64,000 bases of DNA from Alkalinema pantanalense (GTDB lineage Bacteria; Cyanobacteriota; Cyanobacteriia; Leptolyngbyales; Leptolyngbyaceae). The notes below the pieces were generated by a model. It did not search any database. It saw nothing but the letters and a program-made list of their open reading frames with translations, and was not told where the DNA came from. The position numbers and the translations under genes are program-made. Shown one piece after another: positions 41,035 through 49,420 of this stretch. The stretch is taken from NCBI RefSeq assembly GCF_050753345.1, contig NZ_JBLZFX010000026.1, positions 1 through 64,000 on the forward strand, in the 5' to 3' direction. Position 1 is the first letter of the stretch. Each line of letters begins with the position of its first letter.

Positions 41035-41811
41035 ATGATCTCGATCGAGGTTCAAGAAAAACTTAGCCAAATTGTGGCCTCCCAGCCCTATCCCTTGGTG
41101 TTTGCAACGGTGAGCGGTGCCCACCTCTACGGCTTTCCTTCCCCGGATTCTGATTATGATCTACGCGGGGTGCATGTATTGCCGTTGCGGGAACTTGTCG
41201 GCTTGCGTCCGGGACAAGACACGATCGAAGTCTCCCAACAGCTACCAGATTTGGAATTGGATCTCGTCACCCATGATTTGAAAAAATTTATGGGATTGCT
41301 TCTGCGGCGCAATGGTTATGTGTTGGAGCAGTTGCTATCGCCGTTGGTGGTCTATAGTTCGTCAGTCCATCGTGAGTTGTGCACGATCGCCCCAGATTGT
41401 ATTACCCGCCACCACAGTCACCACTACCTTGGATTTGCCCAGACTCAATGGAAACTTTTTAGCCAAGGTCAACCGTTAAAAGTTAAACCGTTGCTGTACG
41501 TGTATCGTGTGCTGCTGACGGGCATTCATCTTATGCAGACGGGGGAGGTGGAAGCCAATTTGGTGAGTCTGAATCAGCGATTTCAGTTAGCTTATTTGGA
41601 TGATTTGATTGCGCAGAAAGTAACTGGAACGGAAAAAGGAGACCTATCGGCTACGGATTTAGCGTTTCACCACCAGGAATTTACGCGATTACTGGATGAG
41701 TTAGAACTAGCCCGCGATCGGAGTTCCTTGGCCAATGAACCCACCGCAGAAGCGGCTTTGAATGATCTCCTATTACGAGTTCGCTTAGGTGATTCCAATG
41801 CCAGGAGCTAG
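41035..41811 (+). CDS. RlaP-type nucleotidyltransferase 2
   Basis: About 258 residues from ATG 41035 (GAGG upstream). The nucleotidyltransferase motif is SGAHLYGFPSPDSDYDLRGV near residue 30, with third acidic residues in LELDLVTHDLKKF. The C-terminal helices (LYVYRVLLTGIHLMQTGEVE) match the RlaP pattern. It lacks the N-terminal barrel of its neighbour, and the two are only distantly similar, so they may act on different RNA ends or as a heterodimer. Confidence 0.85.
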   Translation: MISIEVQEKLSQIVASQPYPLVFATVSGAHLYGFPSPDSDYDLRGVHVLPLRELVGLRPGQDTIEVSQQLPDLELDLVTHDLKKFMGLLLRRNGYVLEQLLSPLVVYSSSVHRELCTIAPDCITRHHSHHYLGFAQTQWKLFSQGQPLKVKPLLYVYRVLLTGIHLMQTGEVEANLVSLNQRFQLAYLDDLIAQKVTGTEKGDLSATDLAFHHQEFTRLLDELELARDRSSLANEPTAEAALNDLLLRVRLGDSNARS

Positions 41812-41864
41812 GCTGTTGCCAGTGGTCTAGCTCCTAATTACAAAAAAATTCATATGACTAATAC

Positions 41865-42251
41865 TCAGCGCTCATAATTAGTTAGTGCTTGCAAAACAAT
41901 GAGCACCTCGAACATGACTGCAGAAGCTATCAGAGCGGCTCTAAAAATAATACTTTTCAGAATTTGCTTTGAGTTAATAGGAGTCCAAACTAGATAAAAA
42001 ATAGCCGCAAATAGTAAAACACTAAAATTCAGAATAAATTCTAGAAAAGATGGATGACTTATAAAGTGTGGGTATGTTGAAATCACCACCAAAGTGCTGA
42101 AGAAGAGTAGTCCCCACAATCCCCACAATAAGACTGAGAATATAGAAATTTTCTTATCATTCCACCTAAGATAAACCCACTTTTTTGGGATTAATCGAGA
42201 GATGACAAAGACAATTGTGACACTTAAAAATCCAAGCAAAAAAAATGACAT
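41865..42251 (-). CDS. Small membrane protein, four helices
   Basis: A 128-residue protein with about four membrane helices (FFLLGFLSVTIVFVISRLI, VLLWGLWGLLFFSTLVVI, EFILNFSVLLFAAIFYLVW and ALIASAVMFEVLIVLQAL). Unknown function. It is convergent with the RlaP genes and lies just downstream of the Uma2 gene. Confidence 0.6.
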   Translation of the reverse strand: MSFFLLGFLSVTIVFVISRLIPKKWVYLRWNDKKISIFSVLLWGLWGLLFFSTLVVISTYPHFISHPSFLEFILNFSVLLFAAIFYLVWTPINSKQILKSIIFRAALIASAVMFEVLIVLQALTNYER

Positions 42252-42266
42252 AGATGAGACTCATGA

Positions 42267-43028
42267 TTATAGGTTAGATGGATCGATTCCCAACTCTCGT
42301 AACTTCGCGGCTAATCGCTCTGCCCGTTGGTGTTCCTGTTCTGCCCGGTGATACTCCTGTTCTGCCCGTTCATCTCCTGCCAAAAGTAAATTACCCGCAC
42401 TATCCCACCACCGCAGCCAAGGCAAATTCTGATTGAAAAACACGCCCTGCCAAATGCCTAATTCAACGCCTAAATTGGGAATCGGATAATGGCCCCGATC
42501 GTTGGGTATTAACAATTGATAGCGATTTCCAACCAGTTCATAGACCTCAACCGACGCCCGATCTACCTCATAAATGGCATAGAACGGAATGCGAATGGCC
42601 TGCTCATAGACCCAAAACTTACCTGCTTTCGCTTCATCATTGGCAAAAGGGGAAGTCCGATCGCGTTCTTCGCTGCCGTCTCCAGAAACAAACTCGATCG
42701 CGATTAACGGCGCAATAATTTCCTTCCACATGACGTAGGAGCGTCGCCGTTCTCCGTTCAGTAAAGGGGGAACGTTCGGGACATAGAACCAATCCGGTGC
42801 TTCTGCCCCCCGCTCCGGCGGATCGACCAAGCGCCAATAAATCCCGCAATCCTGACCGATCGCGTATTGCCCATCCGGGTGCAGTGCCTCCAGTACCGGC
42901 TGAATGGAACTGGTGAGCAACAAACCCTGAGGATGTTCTTGAAAATTTTTCACGAAGGTTCCATCGGACTCGGGCAACTGCTTGTGATCCGGCAAAGATA
43001 GATGGGGCGGCGAGTTCGCGATCGTCAT
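42267..43028 (-). CDS. Uma2 family protein, copy 3
   Basis: About 253 residues from ATG 43028. It has the Uma2 layout (PDWFYVPNVPPLLNGERRRS, APLIAIEFVSGDGSEERD, FWVYEQAIRIPFYAIYEVD) and a short C-terminal coiled segment with QEYHRAEQEHQRAERLAAKL repeats. It is only distantly similar to the two copies at 11477-12957. Function unknown. Confidence 0.83.
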   Translation of the reverse strand: MTIANSPPHLSLPDHKQLPESDGTFVKNFQEHPQGLLLTSSIQPVLEALHPDGQYAIGQDCGIYWRLVDPPERGAEAPDWFYVPNVPPLLNGERRRSYVMWKEIIAPLIAIEFVSGDGSEERDRTSPFANDEAKAGKFWVYEQAIRIPFYAIYEVDRASVEVYELVGNRYQLLIPNDRGHYPIPNLGVELGIWQGVFFNQNLPWLRWWDSAGNLLLAGDERAEQEYHRAEQEHQRAERLAAKLRELGIDPSNL

Positions 43029-43124
43029 AGCTGTGACTCCACACAAGACAATCCATGGCAAGTTCGTTTATTCTAGCGCATTCCCCTTGGCTACAAGGCA
43101 TCACGATCGAGGCCATTAAACATA

Positions 43125-43379
43125 CTATGATTGAGCGTGGGCTAAGATGTATTGAGTCATATCATTTAACGTGATTAACTTGCCATAATCGGTTTCTGGA
43201 ATCTCAACACCAAATTCCTCATTTAGCCCAATCATAAAATTGAGAAAATCATAGGAATCAATTCCTAGTCTTTCTCGAACGTCATCATCCTTGCCTAAAG
43301 CTTCTGGGGAAGAATCCGGAGCAATATTCTTCAAAAGCTTGAACATTGTTTCCTTAATTTGAGTTTCAGTAATTTCCAT
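43125..43379 (-). CDS. Acyl-carrier-protein-like protein
   Basis: An 84-residue four-helix carrier protein. The phosphopantetheine serine is in GIDSYDFLNF (near residue 40), with the following helix IGLNEEFGVEIPETDYG typical of ACPs. It lies 44 bases downstream of the E2 gene in the same orientation and so belongs to the acyl-CoA/2-oxoacid dehydrogenase operon. It could receive an acyl group made by that complex or by the CoA ligase. It is not the housekeeping AcpP, which has the DSLD motif. Confidence 0.82.
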   Translation of the reverse strand: MEITETQIKETMFKLLKNIAPDSSPEALGKDDDVRERLGIDSYDFLNFMIGLNEEFGVEIPETDYGKLITLNDMTQYILAHAQS

Positions 43380-43423
43380 TCTTTCACCACCTCATTTATT
43401 AAATAATTAATTGATTTGTATTC

Positions 43424-44644
43424 TTACAGTTTCTCAGGCGATTGTAGATGCGTGTTGACTGCTTGCAAAAATCTTGCACCAATCATGCCATCGGTTGCAC
43501 GGTGATCTCCTGCTAGCGTTGCGACTAGGACAGGACGAACATCAAGCATTCCTCGTTCTGCCCAAGGCTGCTCAGAAATTTTACCGAAACCGACTAACGC
43601 AACTTGCGGTGGATAGATCACGCCGTAGACCTTTTCGACGCCGATATCTCCTAGACTGGTCAGCGTGATTGTCGGATCAGACAGTTCAGAACTCCGTAGA
43701 TGGCCTCCTCTGGTTCGTTCGATCAAGTCGCGCAGAACTGTCATCAATTCATCCAAGCTTTTGAGATCCGCATGGTGGATTGCAGGCGTGACTAATCCCC
43801 CTTGCCGTAGGGAAATCGCAAAGCCGATGTGAATGGCTTCTTGGACTTGAAGCTGGTCATCTATCCAATATCCATTCAATTCTGGAACGTCGGTTAATGC
43901 CTTGGCGACTGCTTTGATCAGCAGAACAACGGGTAAGATCCGTTCTTTTATCGATCGCTTCTGATTTTCCGCCTCTAACCATTGCAATGCATGACTCATA
44001 TCGATCCGAGTTTCTAGATAGTAATGCGGAATATCGCGATTGGAGCGGGCCATAGCAGCCGCGATCGCGCGTCGCATTCCTGCCTGAAAATCAGTCGTAG
44101 TTGGTTTCGCTTCAGGCGGTTTTGCTTCAGGGGATGGAACGATGACTTTTTCTGCGGGCTTAGGTGTTAGTTTCAGGGCTTTTGCGGCTGCTTCTATATC
44201 AATTTGGTGAATAGCACCATCGGCTCCAGTTCCTTTTACCTGGGCTAAGTCCACGCCCAGTTCAGCCGCTAACTTGCGAGCTAGGGGCGAAACACGTAAG
44301 CGTTCTTCTTGAGGGAGTACTGGTACTGGAATTGTCGGAACTTCGAGTTTAGGAGGGGGGCTGGGTGTTTCCCGATCGGTGACCGCGATCGTTTCTTTTT
44401 CCACGCCATCTTCCAATTTCAATCGTGCCATTGGCGTTCCTACGGGCACCTTGGTATCCGGTTCCAGCAGAAGCTCTTCAACAATGCAATTTTCAAAGAC
44501 CTCAATTTCCATGATGCCTTTGTCGGTTTCCACATCCGCAATGATGTCACCGGGTTTGAGAGAATCGCCGGGTTTGGCTCTCCATGCGACTAGGGTGCCA
44601 GTTCTCATATCTGCCCCTAAACTGGGCATCCGAAATTCAGCCAT
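43424..44644 (-). CDS. 2-oxoacid dehydrogenase E2 (dihydrolipoamide acyltransferase)
   Basis: A 406-residue E2. N-terminal lipoyl domain with VETDKGIMEIEVFE (the lysine carries lipoate), linker rich in Pro and Ala, peripheral subunit-binding domain (RVSPLARKLAAELGVDL), then the acyltransferase domain ending with the catalytic motif GDHRATDGMIGARF. It overlaps the E1 beta gene by eight bases. With E1 alpha and beta it would form a pyruvate or acetoin dehydrogenase complex. Confidence 0.92.
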   Translation of the reverse strand: MAEFRMPSLGADMRTGTLVAWRAKPGDSLKPGDIIADVETDKGIMEIEVFENCIVEELLLEPDTKVPVGTPMARLKLEDGVEKETIAVTDRETPSPPPKLEVPTIPVPVLPQEERLRVSPLARKLAAELGVDLAQVKGTGADGAIHQIDIEAAAKALKLTPKPAEKVIVPSPEAKPPEAKPTTTDFQAGMRRAIAAAMARSNRDIPHYYLETRIDMSHALQWLEAENQKRSIKERILPVVLLIKAVAKALTDVPELNGYWIDDQLQVQEAIHIGFAISLRQGGLVTPAIHHADLKSLDELMTVLRDLIERTRGGHLRSSELSDPTITLTSLGDIGVEKVYGVIYPPQVALVGFGKISEQPWAERGMLDVRPVLVATLAGDHRATDGMIGARFLQAVNTHLQSPEKL

Positions 44645-45662
44645 GTTTAGTCACCATCCTCCGGACTGTGTTGACGATCGTGGCCGCTTGGGGCAGTGCC
44701 GCTTGTTCTAAATGACTGGCATAGGGGATAGGTACTTCAGCCGCACAAATTCGCTCCACCGGGTCATCTAAGTCATAGAATGCTTTTTCCATGATGCGAG
44801 CGCTAATTTCGGCGGAGATGCTGCCACTGCGCCAGCCTTCATCAATAATGACGGCTCGATGGGTTTTAGCGACAGAGTTGAGAAACGTGGTTTCATCGAG
44901 GGGACGCAGAACCCGTAAATCAATCACTTCTGCTTCGATGCCTTCCTGGGCGAGCGTTTCTGCGGCTTCCAGTGCTTTGAACAAACTAGCACTGTAACTA
45001 ATGAGCGTGACATCGCGACCAACTCGACGAACACAGGCACGATCGATATCGACTGCGCCCGCATTTGCAGGGAGTTCACCCTCCATGTTGTAGAGCAACG
45101 TATTCTCAAAAATGAGAACGGGATCGGGATCTTCCAGCGCTGTCCAAAGCATTCCACGGGCATCTTCGAGCACTGCCGGAGTCAGGACTTTAATCCCAGG
45201 AATGTGAGCATACCAACCTTCCAAACTATGGGAATGCTGTGCGGCTAACTGCTTACCTCCCCCGGTTCCCATGCGAATCACCAGCGGAATATTGAACAAT
45301 CCACCGGACATATGCAGATAGGTCGCAGCCGTATTGAGAATTTGATCGGCAGCCAGCAAGCTAAAGTTAACCGTCATCACTTCCACGATCGGACGCATTC
45401 CGTTCAGTGCTGCGCCAATCCCGGCTCCGGTAAACCCTGACTCACAAAGCGGCGTGTCCATGATCTTATCAGCACCCAACTCTTGCAACAGTCCTTTCGT
45501 CACTCCAAACGCTCCGCCATACCGTCCCACATCTTCACCCATCAAGAATACGCGATCGTCCTTCAAAATCGCCTCTCGGATCGCGTCTCGTACCGCTTCT
45601 CGATAGGTTGTTTGAACCATTAGCGGTGGATGATCTGTACTGGTGTCAATCCCATAGTTCAT
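44637..45662 (-). CDS. 2-oxoacid dehydrogenase E1 beta subunit
   Basis: A 341-residue transketolase-like beta subunit: TYREAVRDAIREAI, FLMGEDVGRYGGAFG, DTPLCESGFTGAGIGAAL, MRPIVEVMTVNF and the C-terminal DEGWRSGSISAEISARI. With E1 alpha it decarboxylates a 2-oxoacid using thiamine diphosphate. Cyanobacteria usually have dispersed pdh genes, so a compact operon is notable and may serve another substrate such as acetoin. Confidence 0.92.
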   Translation of the reverse strand: MNYGIDTSTDHPPLMVQTTYREAVRDAIREAILKDDRVFLMGEDVGRYGGAFGVTKGLLQELGADKIMDTPLCESGFTGAGIGAALNGMRPIVEVMTVNFSLLAADQILNTAATYLHMSGGLFNIPLVIRMGTGGGKQLAAQHSHSLEGWYAHIPGIKVLTPAVLEDARGMLWTALEDPDPVLIFENTLLYNMEGELPANAGAVDIDRACVRRVGRDVTLISYSASLFKALEAAETLAQEGIEAEVIDLRVLRPLDETTFLNSVAKTHRAVIIDEGWRSGSISAEISARIMEKAFYDLDDPVERICAAEVPIPYASHLEQAALPQAATIVNTVRRMVTKHG

Positions 45663-45671
45663 GGTGTCCCC

Positions 45672-46679
45672 CTAGATACTTGGCTCCGAGTAGACAAAGC
45701 GAGTTAATTCTTCCACAGGTTCCCAGGTTCCGGCTTCCGCAAACGCGATCGCTTCGTTAATTTCTTGACGAATTGACTGTTCCATTGCTTCCATATCCAT
45801 ATTGCTGAGTTGTCTCTGTTCCTTTAACTGCTGCGTTAGCGTTGCAATTGGACAGCGTTGCTTCCACTGTTCCACTTCCGCTTTTTCTCGATAGAGTTCT
45901 GCATCGAACATGGAATGGGCACGGAACCGATAGGTCATGCATTCTAAGAAGAAGGGTTTCCTAGTCTCTCGGACAGCAGTCGCTGCTTTTTGGGCAGTTG
46001 CTTCAACGGCTAAGACATCCATCCCATCAACTGCCGCATGATCGATGCCATAACTGGCCGCTTTCTGAGCCAGATTGGTGACAGCGTGGGAGTACTTCAG
46101 TGCAGTGCCCATCGCATATTGATTATTTTCGCAAACGAACAAGACAGGCACTTGCCACAATGCTGCTAAATTCATCGCTTCGTGAAACTCGCCTTCCGCC
46201 ATTGCACCATCGCCAAAAAAGCAGCAGGTGAGCCGCTTTCGATCGAGCTTTTTATCCGCTAAAGCGAGTCCTACAGCTAACGGCAAACCACCCCCAACGA
46301 TCGCGTTGCCCCCATAGAAGCGATGCGCTTTATCAAACAAATGCATTGACCCACCGCGCCCCCGACAACAGCCCTCTCGCTTACCGAACATTTCTGCCAT
46401 CACCGTATTCATGGGAATGCCACGGGCAAGGGCTTGACCATGTTCGCGATAGGTTGCCACGATCGCATCATCTGGGTTCAAGGCTTGCATCACGCCCACT
46501 GCAACCGCTTCTTCACCGTTGTACAGATGCAAAAAACCGCGAATTTTCATATCACTATAGAGTTCTGCACACTTATCTTCAAAGCGGCGAATCCGTAGCA
46601 TTTGATAAAGAAGGTCGCGCAAATGTTGATGAGCATCAACCGCAGTCGGTGTTTGTGTTGTCCCATGTTTCTTCTTCAT
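45672..46679 (-). CDS. 2-oxoacid dehydrogenase E1 alpha subunit
   Basis: A 335-residue thiamine-diphosphate-binding subunit. ThDP motif GDGAMAEGEFHEAMNLAAL with the NN of CENNQYAMGT; the segments GRGGSMHLFD and GGNAIVGGGLPLAVGLAL are typical of pyruvate/acetoin dehydrogenase alpha. Its ATG overlaps the stop of the CoA ligase gene (ATGA), so translation is coupled. It precedes E1 beta by nine bases. Confidence 0.92.
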   Translation of the reverse strand: MKKKHGTTQTPTAVDAHQHLRDLLYQMLRIRRFEDKCAELYSDMKIRGFLHLYNGEEAVAVGVMQALNPDDAIVATYREHGQALARGIPMNTVMAEMFGKREGCCRGRGGSMHLFDKAHRFYGGNAIVGGGLPLAVGLALADKKLDRKRLTCCFFGDGAMAEGEFHEAMNLAALWQVPVLFVCENNQYAMGTALKYSHAVTNLAQKAASYGIDHAAVDGMDVLAVEATAQKAATAVRETRKPFFLECMTYRFRAHSMFDAELYREKAEVEQWKQRCPIATLTQQLKEQRQLSNMDMEAMEQSIRQEINEAIAFAEAGTWEPVEELTRFVYSEPSI

Positions 46680-48430
46680 CAGCCCGTCTCCAATGTCGAT
46701 AGATCGCCTTCCGGTAAACCTAATTCCCGTGCTTTGAGCAATCGGCGCATAATTTTGCCGCTGCGAGTTTTGGGCAACGATTCTTGAAATTCCAACTCTT
46801 TAGGCGCAACGGCTGCTCCGAGTTTTTGACGGGCAAATCCCAAGAGTTCTAGCTTGAGCGCTTCACTGGGTTCTTGTCCGGGTTTGAGGGCAACAAAAGC
46901 TTTAACTAACTCACCAATCATCGGATTAGGTTTGCCAATCACACCCGCTTCAGCCACGGCTGGATGCTCCATCAAGGCGCTTTCGACTTCAAAGGGGCCA
47001 ACCATATGTCCCGAAGTTTTAATAATGTCGTCTTCGCGTCCCACAAACCAGAAGTAGCCATCCTGATCTCGCATGGCTAAGTCGCCCGTAATGTACCAAT
47101 CTCCAACAAAGCATTTGCGGTAGCGTTCCTCATCATGGAGATAGCCGCGAAAGATTGAGGGAAAATCCGGTTTTAGGGCTAAATCTCCATCAATACTCGG
47201 TTGGGTAATTTGCTCGATCGAGCCATCTTCATGCCGGCGAACGATCGAAGCTTCTACCCCAGGAATGGGACGACCCATCGATCCTGGACGAATCGGCATC
47301 GTGGCATAGTTAGCAATCATGATGCCACCCGTTTCGGTTTGCCACCAGTTATCGTGAATCGGTAAGCCTAACTTTTCCTGTCCCCACACCACGGCTTCGG
47401 GATTGAGGGGTTCCCCCACACTATGGACGAGTCGCAGATGGCTCAAATCGTATTGTGTTTTCAGGTCGATGTCTAATCGCATTAATCGCCGAATTGCCGT
47501 TGGAGCTGTGTACCAAACCGTTACTTTTTGCGTTTCGAGAATGCGATACCAGCGATCGGCATCAAACTCCGCTTCGTCAATAATGCTAGTCACGCCATGG
47601 GTCAGCGGCGCGATGATGCCGTAGGACGTTCCCGTTACCCATCCCGGATCAGCCGTACACCAAAAGACATCATCAGGATGCAAATCGAGCACATATTTTG
47701 CCGTCATGTAATGGGCATAAACAGCTTTGTGAACGTGAATTGCCCCCTTTGGCATTCCTGTAGTGCCACTTGTGAAATGCAGCAGTGCCATATCCTCTGG
47801 CTGAGTGGGAGCGATCGTAAATTCATCTGCTGCCGCTTGCATCAACTTGGGAAGCGACCAAATCCCCGCGTCTAAATGGTCTTCGATATCTGCTAAAAGA
47901 ATGTGCTGTAACTTCGGCAACCGATCGCGCAATGCTGCGACTTTCTGTTGGTAGAGTGCTGCGGTCGTCACTAAGACGGTTGCATCTCCCCGGTTCATGC
48001 GTTGATAAATTGGCTCTGGGCCAAAGGCAGAAAAAAGTGGACAAAAAACACTGCCATTTTTCAATGTGCCCAAGGCCGCAATGTAGAGCGCGGGAATTCG
48101 TCCTGCAAGAACAAAAACGCGATCGCCTTTGGCAACGCTGAGGGTTTTCAGAACATTCGCAAAGCGATTGGTTTGTGCATTGAGTTCTCGATAGGTAAAA
48201 TCTTTGGTACTCCAATCTTTTGCCAGAAAGCGTAGGGCAGTCTGATCGGCTCGATCTCTCTTGGCATGACGGGTCAATGCAATATCAGCAATATTCAAGC
48301 CCTCAACGGTTCCTTGGAGTTCATTGTCGATCGTGCTCCAGGAAAATGTGCGTCGAGCTTCCTCGTAGTCTTGTAGATTCGGTTCTACTAACCAATGTTT
48401 GAAGGACTTTTCGATCGGACTCCAGCCCAT
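46679..48430 (-). CDS. acsA: AMP-forming acetyl/acyl-CoA synthetase
   Basis: A 583-residue adenylate-forming enzyme. Motifs: LLHFTSGTTGMPKGAIHVHK (ATP loop), WWQTETGGIMIANY, ITGDLAMRDQDGYFWFVGR and the acetylatable lysine in PKTRSGKIMRRLL. Length matches the shorter AcsA type. First gene of the operon with E1 alpha, E1 beta, E2 and the carrier protein, so acetate activation and 2-oxoacid oxidation both feed acetyl-CoA here. A related short-chain acyl substrate is possible. Confidence 0.9.
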   Translation of the reverse strand: MGWSPIEKSFKHWLVEPNLQDYEEARRTFSWSTIDNELQGTVEGLNIADIALTRHAKRDRADQTALRFLAKDWSTKDFTYRELNAQTNRFANVLKTLSVAKGDRVFVLAGRIPALYIAALGTLKNGSVFCPLFSAFGPEPIYQRMNRGDATVLVTTAALYQQKVAALRDRLPKLQHILLADIEDHLDAGIWSLPKLMQAAADEFTIAPTQPEDMALLHFTSGTTGMPKGAIHVHKAVYAHYMTAKYVLDLHPDDVFWCTADPGWVTGTSYGIIAPLTHGVTSIIDEAEFDADRWYRILETQKVTVWYTAPTAIRRLMRLDIDLKTQYDLSHLRLVHSVGEPLNPEAVVWGQEKLGLPIHDNWWQTETGGIMIANYATMPIRPGSMGRPIPGVEASIVRRHEDGSIEQITQPSIDGDLALKPDFPSIFRGYLHDEERYRKCFVGDWYITGDLAMRDQDGYFWFVGREDDIIKTSGHMVGPFEVESALMEHPAVAEAGVIGKPNPMIGELVKAFVALKPGQEPSEALKLELLGFARQKLGAAVAPKELEFQESLPKTRSGKIMRRLLKARELGLPEGDLSTLETG

Positions 48431-48565
48431 TGTTTCACCTCACTTGTGGGATGAGGGACGGTCATAGTAGTAGGCTACTGGGCAATGATGAGGAAGTTGT
48501 GAGGATGGGATCGTTAAGTTCTTTGAGGACATTGGCTTTTGTCTTCGGTTTCTTTTTAGGATGAA

Positions 48566-48970
48566 ATGGATAAAGACTCGATCGTTAGGGAATCCGCTAT
48601 GACTATAAACGAACCGAGCACTGGGCATTCTTGTACCGAACAGATGAAGCACATCCGGAGCTATACTGGCAAACTCTCCACCGCCATCCCGGATGTCATG
48701 AAGAGTTTTTATGCGCTGAGTAAAGCATCCTCCGCTGCTGGAGCCCTAGACTCAAAAACAAAAGAACTGATTGCCTTAGCTATTTCTGTAGCGATTCACT
48801 GCGATGACTGTATCGCCTTCCATACCCATTCGACGCTGCAAGCGGGAGCGACCAAAGAAGAAATTCTGGAGATGTTAGGAGTGGCAGTCTTTATGGGAGG
48901 AGGGCCATCGCTAATGTATGCAACGCATGTGATGGAAGCCGTTGAAGAATTACAAAAAGCGTCTACCTAA
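48566..48970 (+). CDS. AhpD/carboxymuconolactone decarboxylase-like protein
   Basis: A 134-residue all-helical protein with the redox pair CDDC in IHCDDCIAFHTHSTLQAGAT, the signature of AhpD-like alkylhydroperoxidases. LDSKTKELIALAISVA precedes it as usual. It may start at ATG 48599 instead of 48566. It is divergent from the acsA operon with which it could share regulation. Together with the catalase it suggests peroxide defence. Confidence 0.88.
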   Translation: MDKDSIVRESAMTINEPSTGHSCTEQMKHIRSYTGKLSTAIPDVMKSFYALSKASSAAGALDSKTKELIALAISVAIHCDDCIAFHTHSTLQAGATKEEILEMLGVAVFMGGGPSLMYATHVMEAVEELQKAST

Positions 48971-49177
48971 AAGTTCTAAAGACCTTTCAGAGTGTGCTTT
49001 CAAAGCAGAAAAAAAAATTCGTTACTCGTTGATGCCCCACGCTTGATTGGCAAGCCGGGGGCAGTCTAGCATTGAGGCCATTCAACCGGACAACATACTA
49101 CACCCATGGAATTGCGCCTGAAATGGAGGCGTGATGGGAGATGCGTGGATTTTTGAGAAATCCATCCTAGAAAAGTC
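48971..49177. other. Intergenic region before rsr-locus promoter
   Basis: About 200 bases. It includes short hairpins such as GCGCCT/GGAGGCG near 49115 and a TGCCCC/GGGGGCA pairing near 49032-49068, but no gene. I cannot assign these to a known RNA. Confidence 0.35.
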
Positions 49178-49210
49178 TTGACGTTTTTGTACTACGCATA
49201 CTACATTAAT
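49178..49210 (+). promoter_or_regulatory. Promoter with inverted TGTAGTAT element, site 3
   Basis: TTGACG at 49178-49183 with TACATT at 49202-49207 as a -10 candidate (18-base spacer). Between them is TACTACGCATACTACATT, the reverse complement of the element at 30272, with the same 9-base repeat interval. It would drive the leader ORF, the 242-residue protein, the 66-residue protein and the Ro60-like gene. Confidence 0.6.
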
Positions 49211-49304
49211 AGTGTCAGCCTGTTCAGGTCGTCAAAGCACTCAACTCAATCGATTTAAAAAACAGTCGATTAAAATAACCGATTCAGGAATCAAGGAGAT
49301 TGCT

Positions 49305-49388
49305 ATGTCCTTCACTTTACGAATGTCCGTTGCTGTCACAGTATTCCAAATCCACTGCCCGCAGGGAGAAAATGCTCAACCTCCCTGA
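49305..49388 (+). CDS. Short leader ORF of the Ro60-like locus
   Basis: A 27-codon frame (MSFTLRMSVAVTVFQIHCPQ, then seven more residues) with AAGGAG seven bases before ATG. It ends 32 bases before the next gene. Too short to classify; the three promoters with the shared element are each followed by a small ORF. Confidence 0.4.
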   Translation: MSFTLRMSVAVTVFQIHCPQGENAQPP

Positions 49389-49420
49389 ATCTCAACCCTT
49401 GAAATTGTAAAGGTTTAAGC

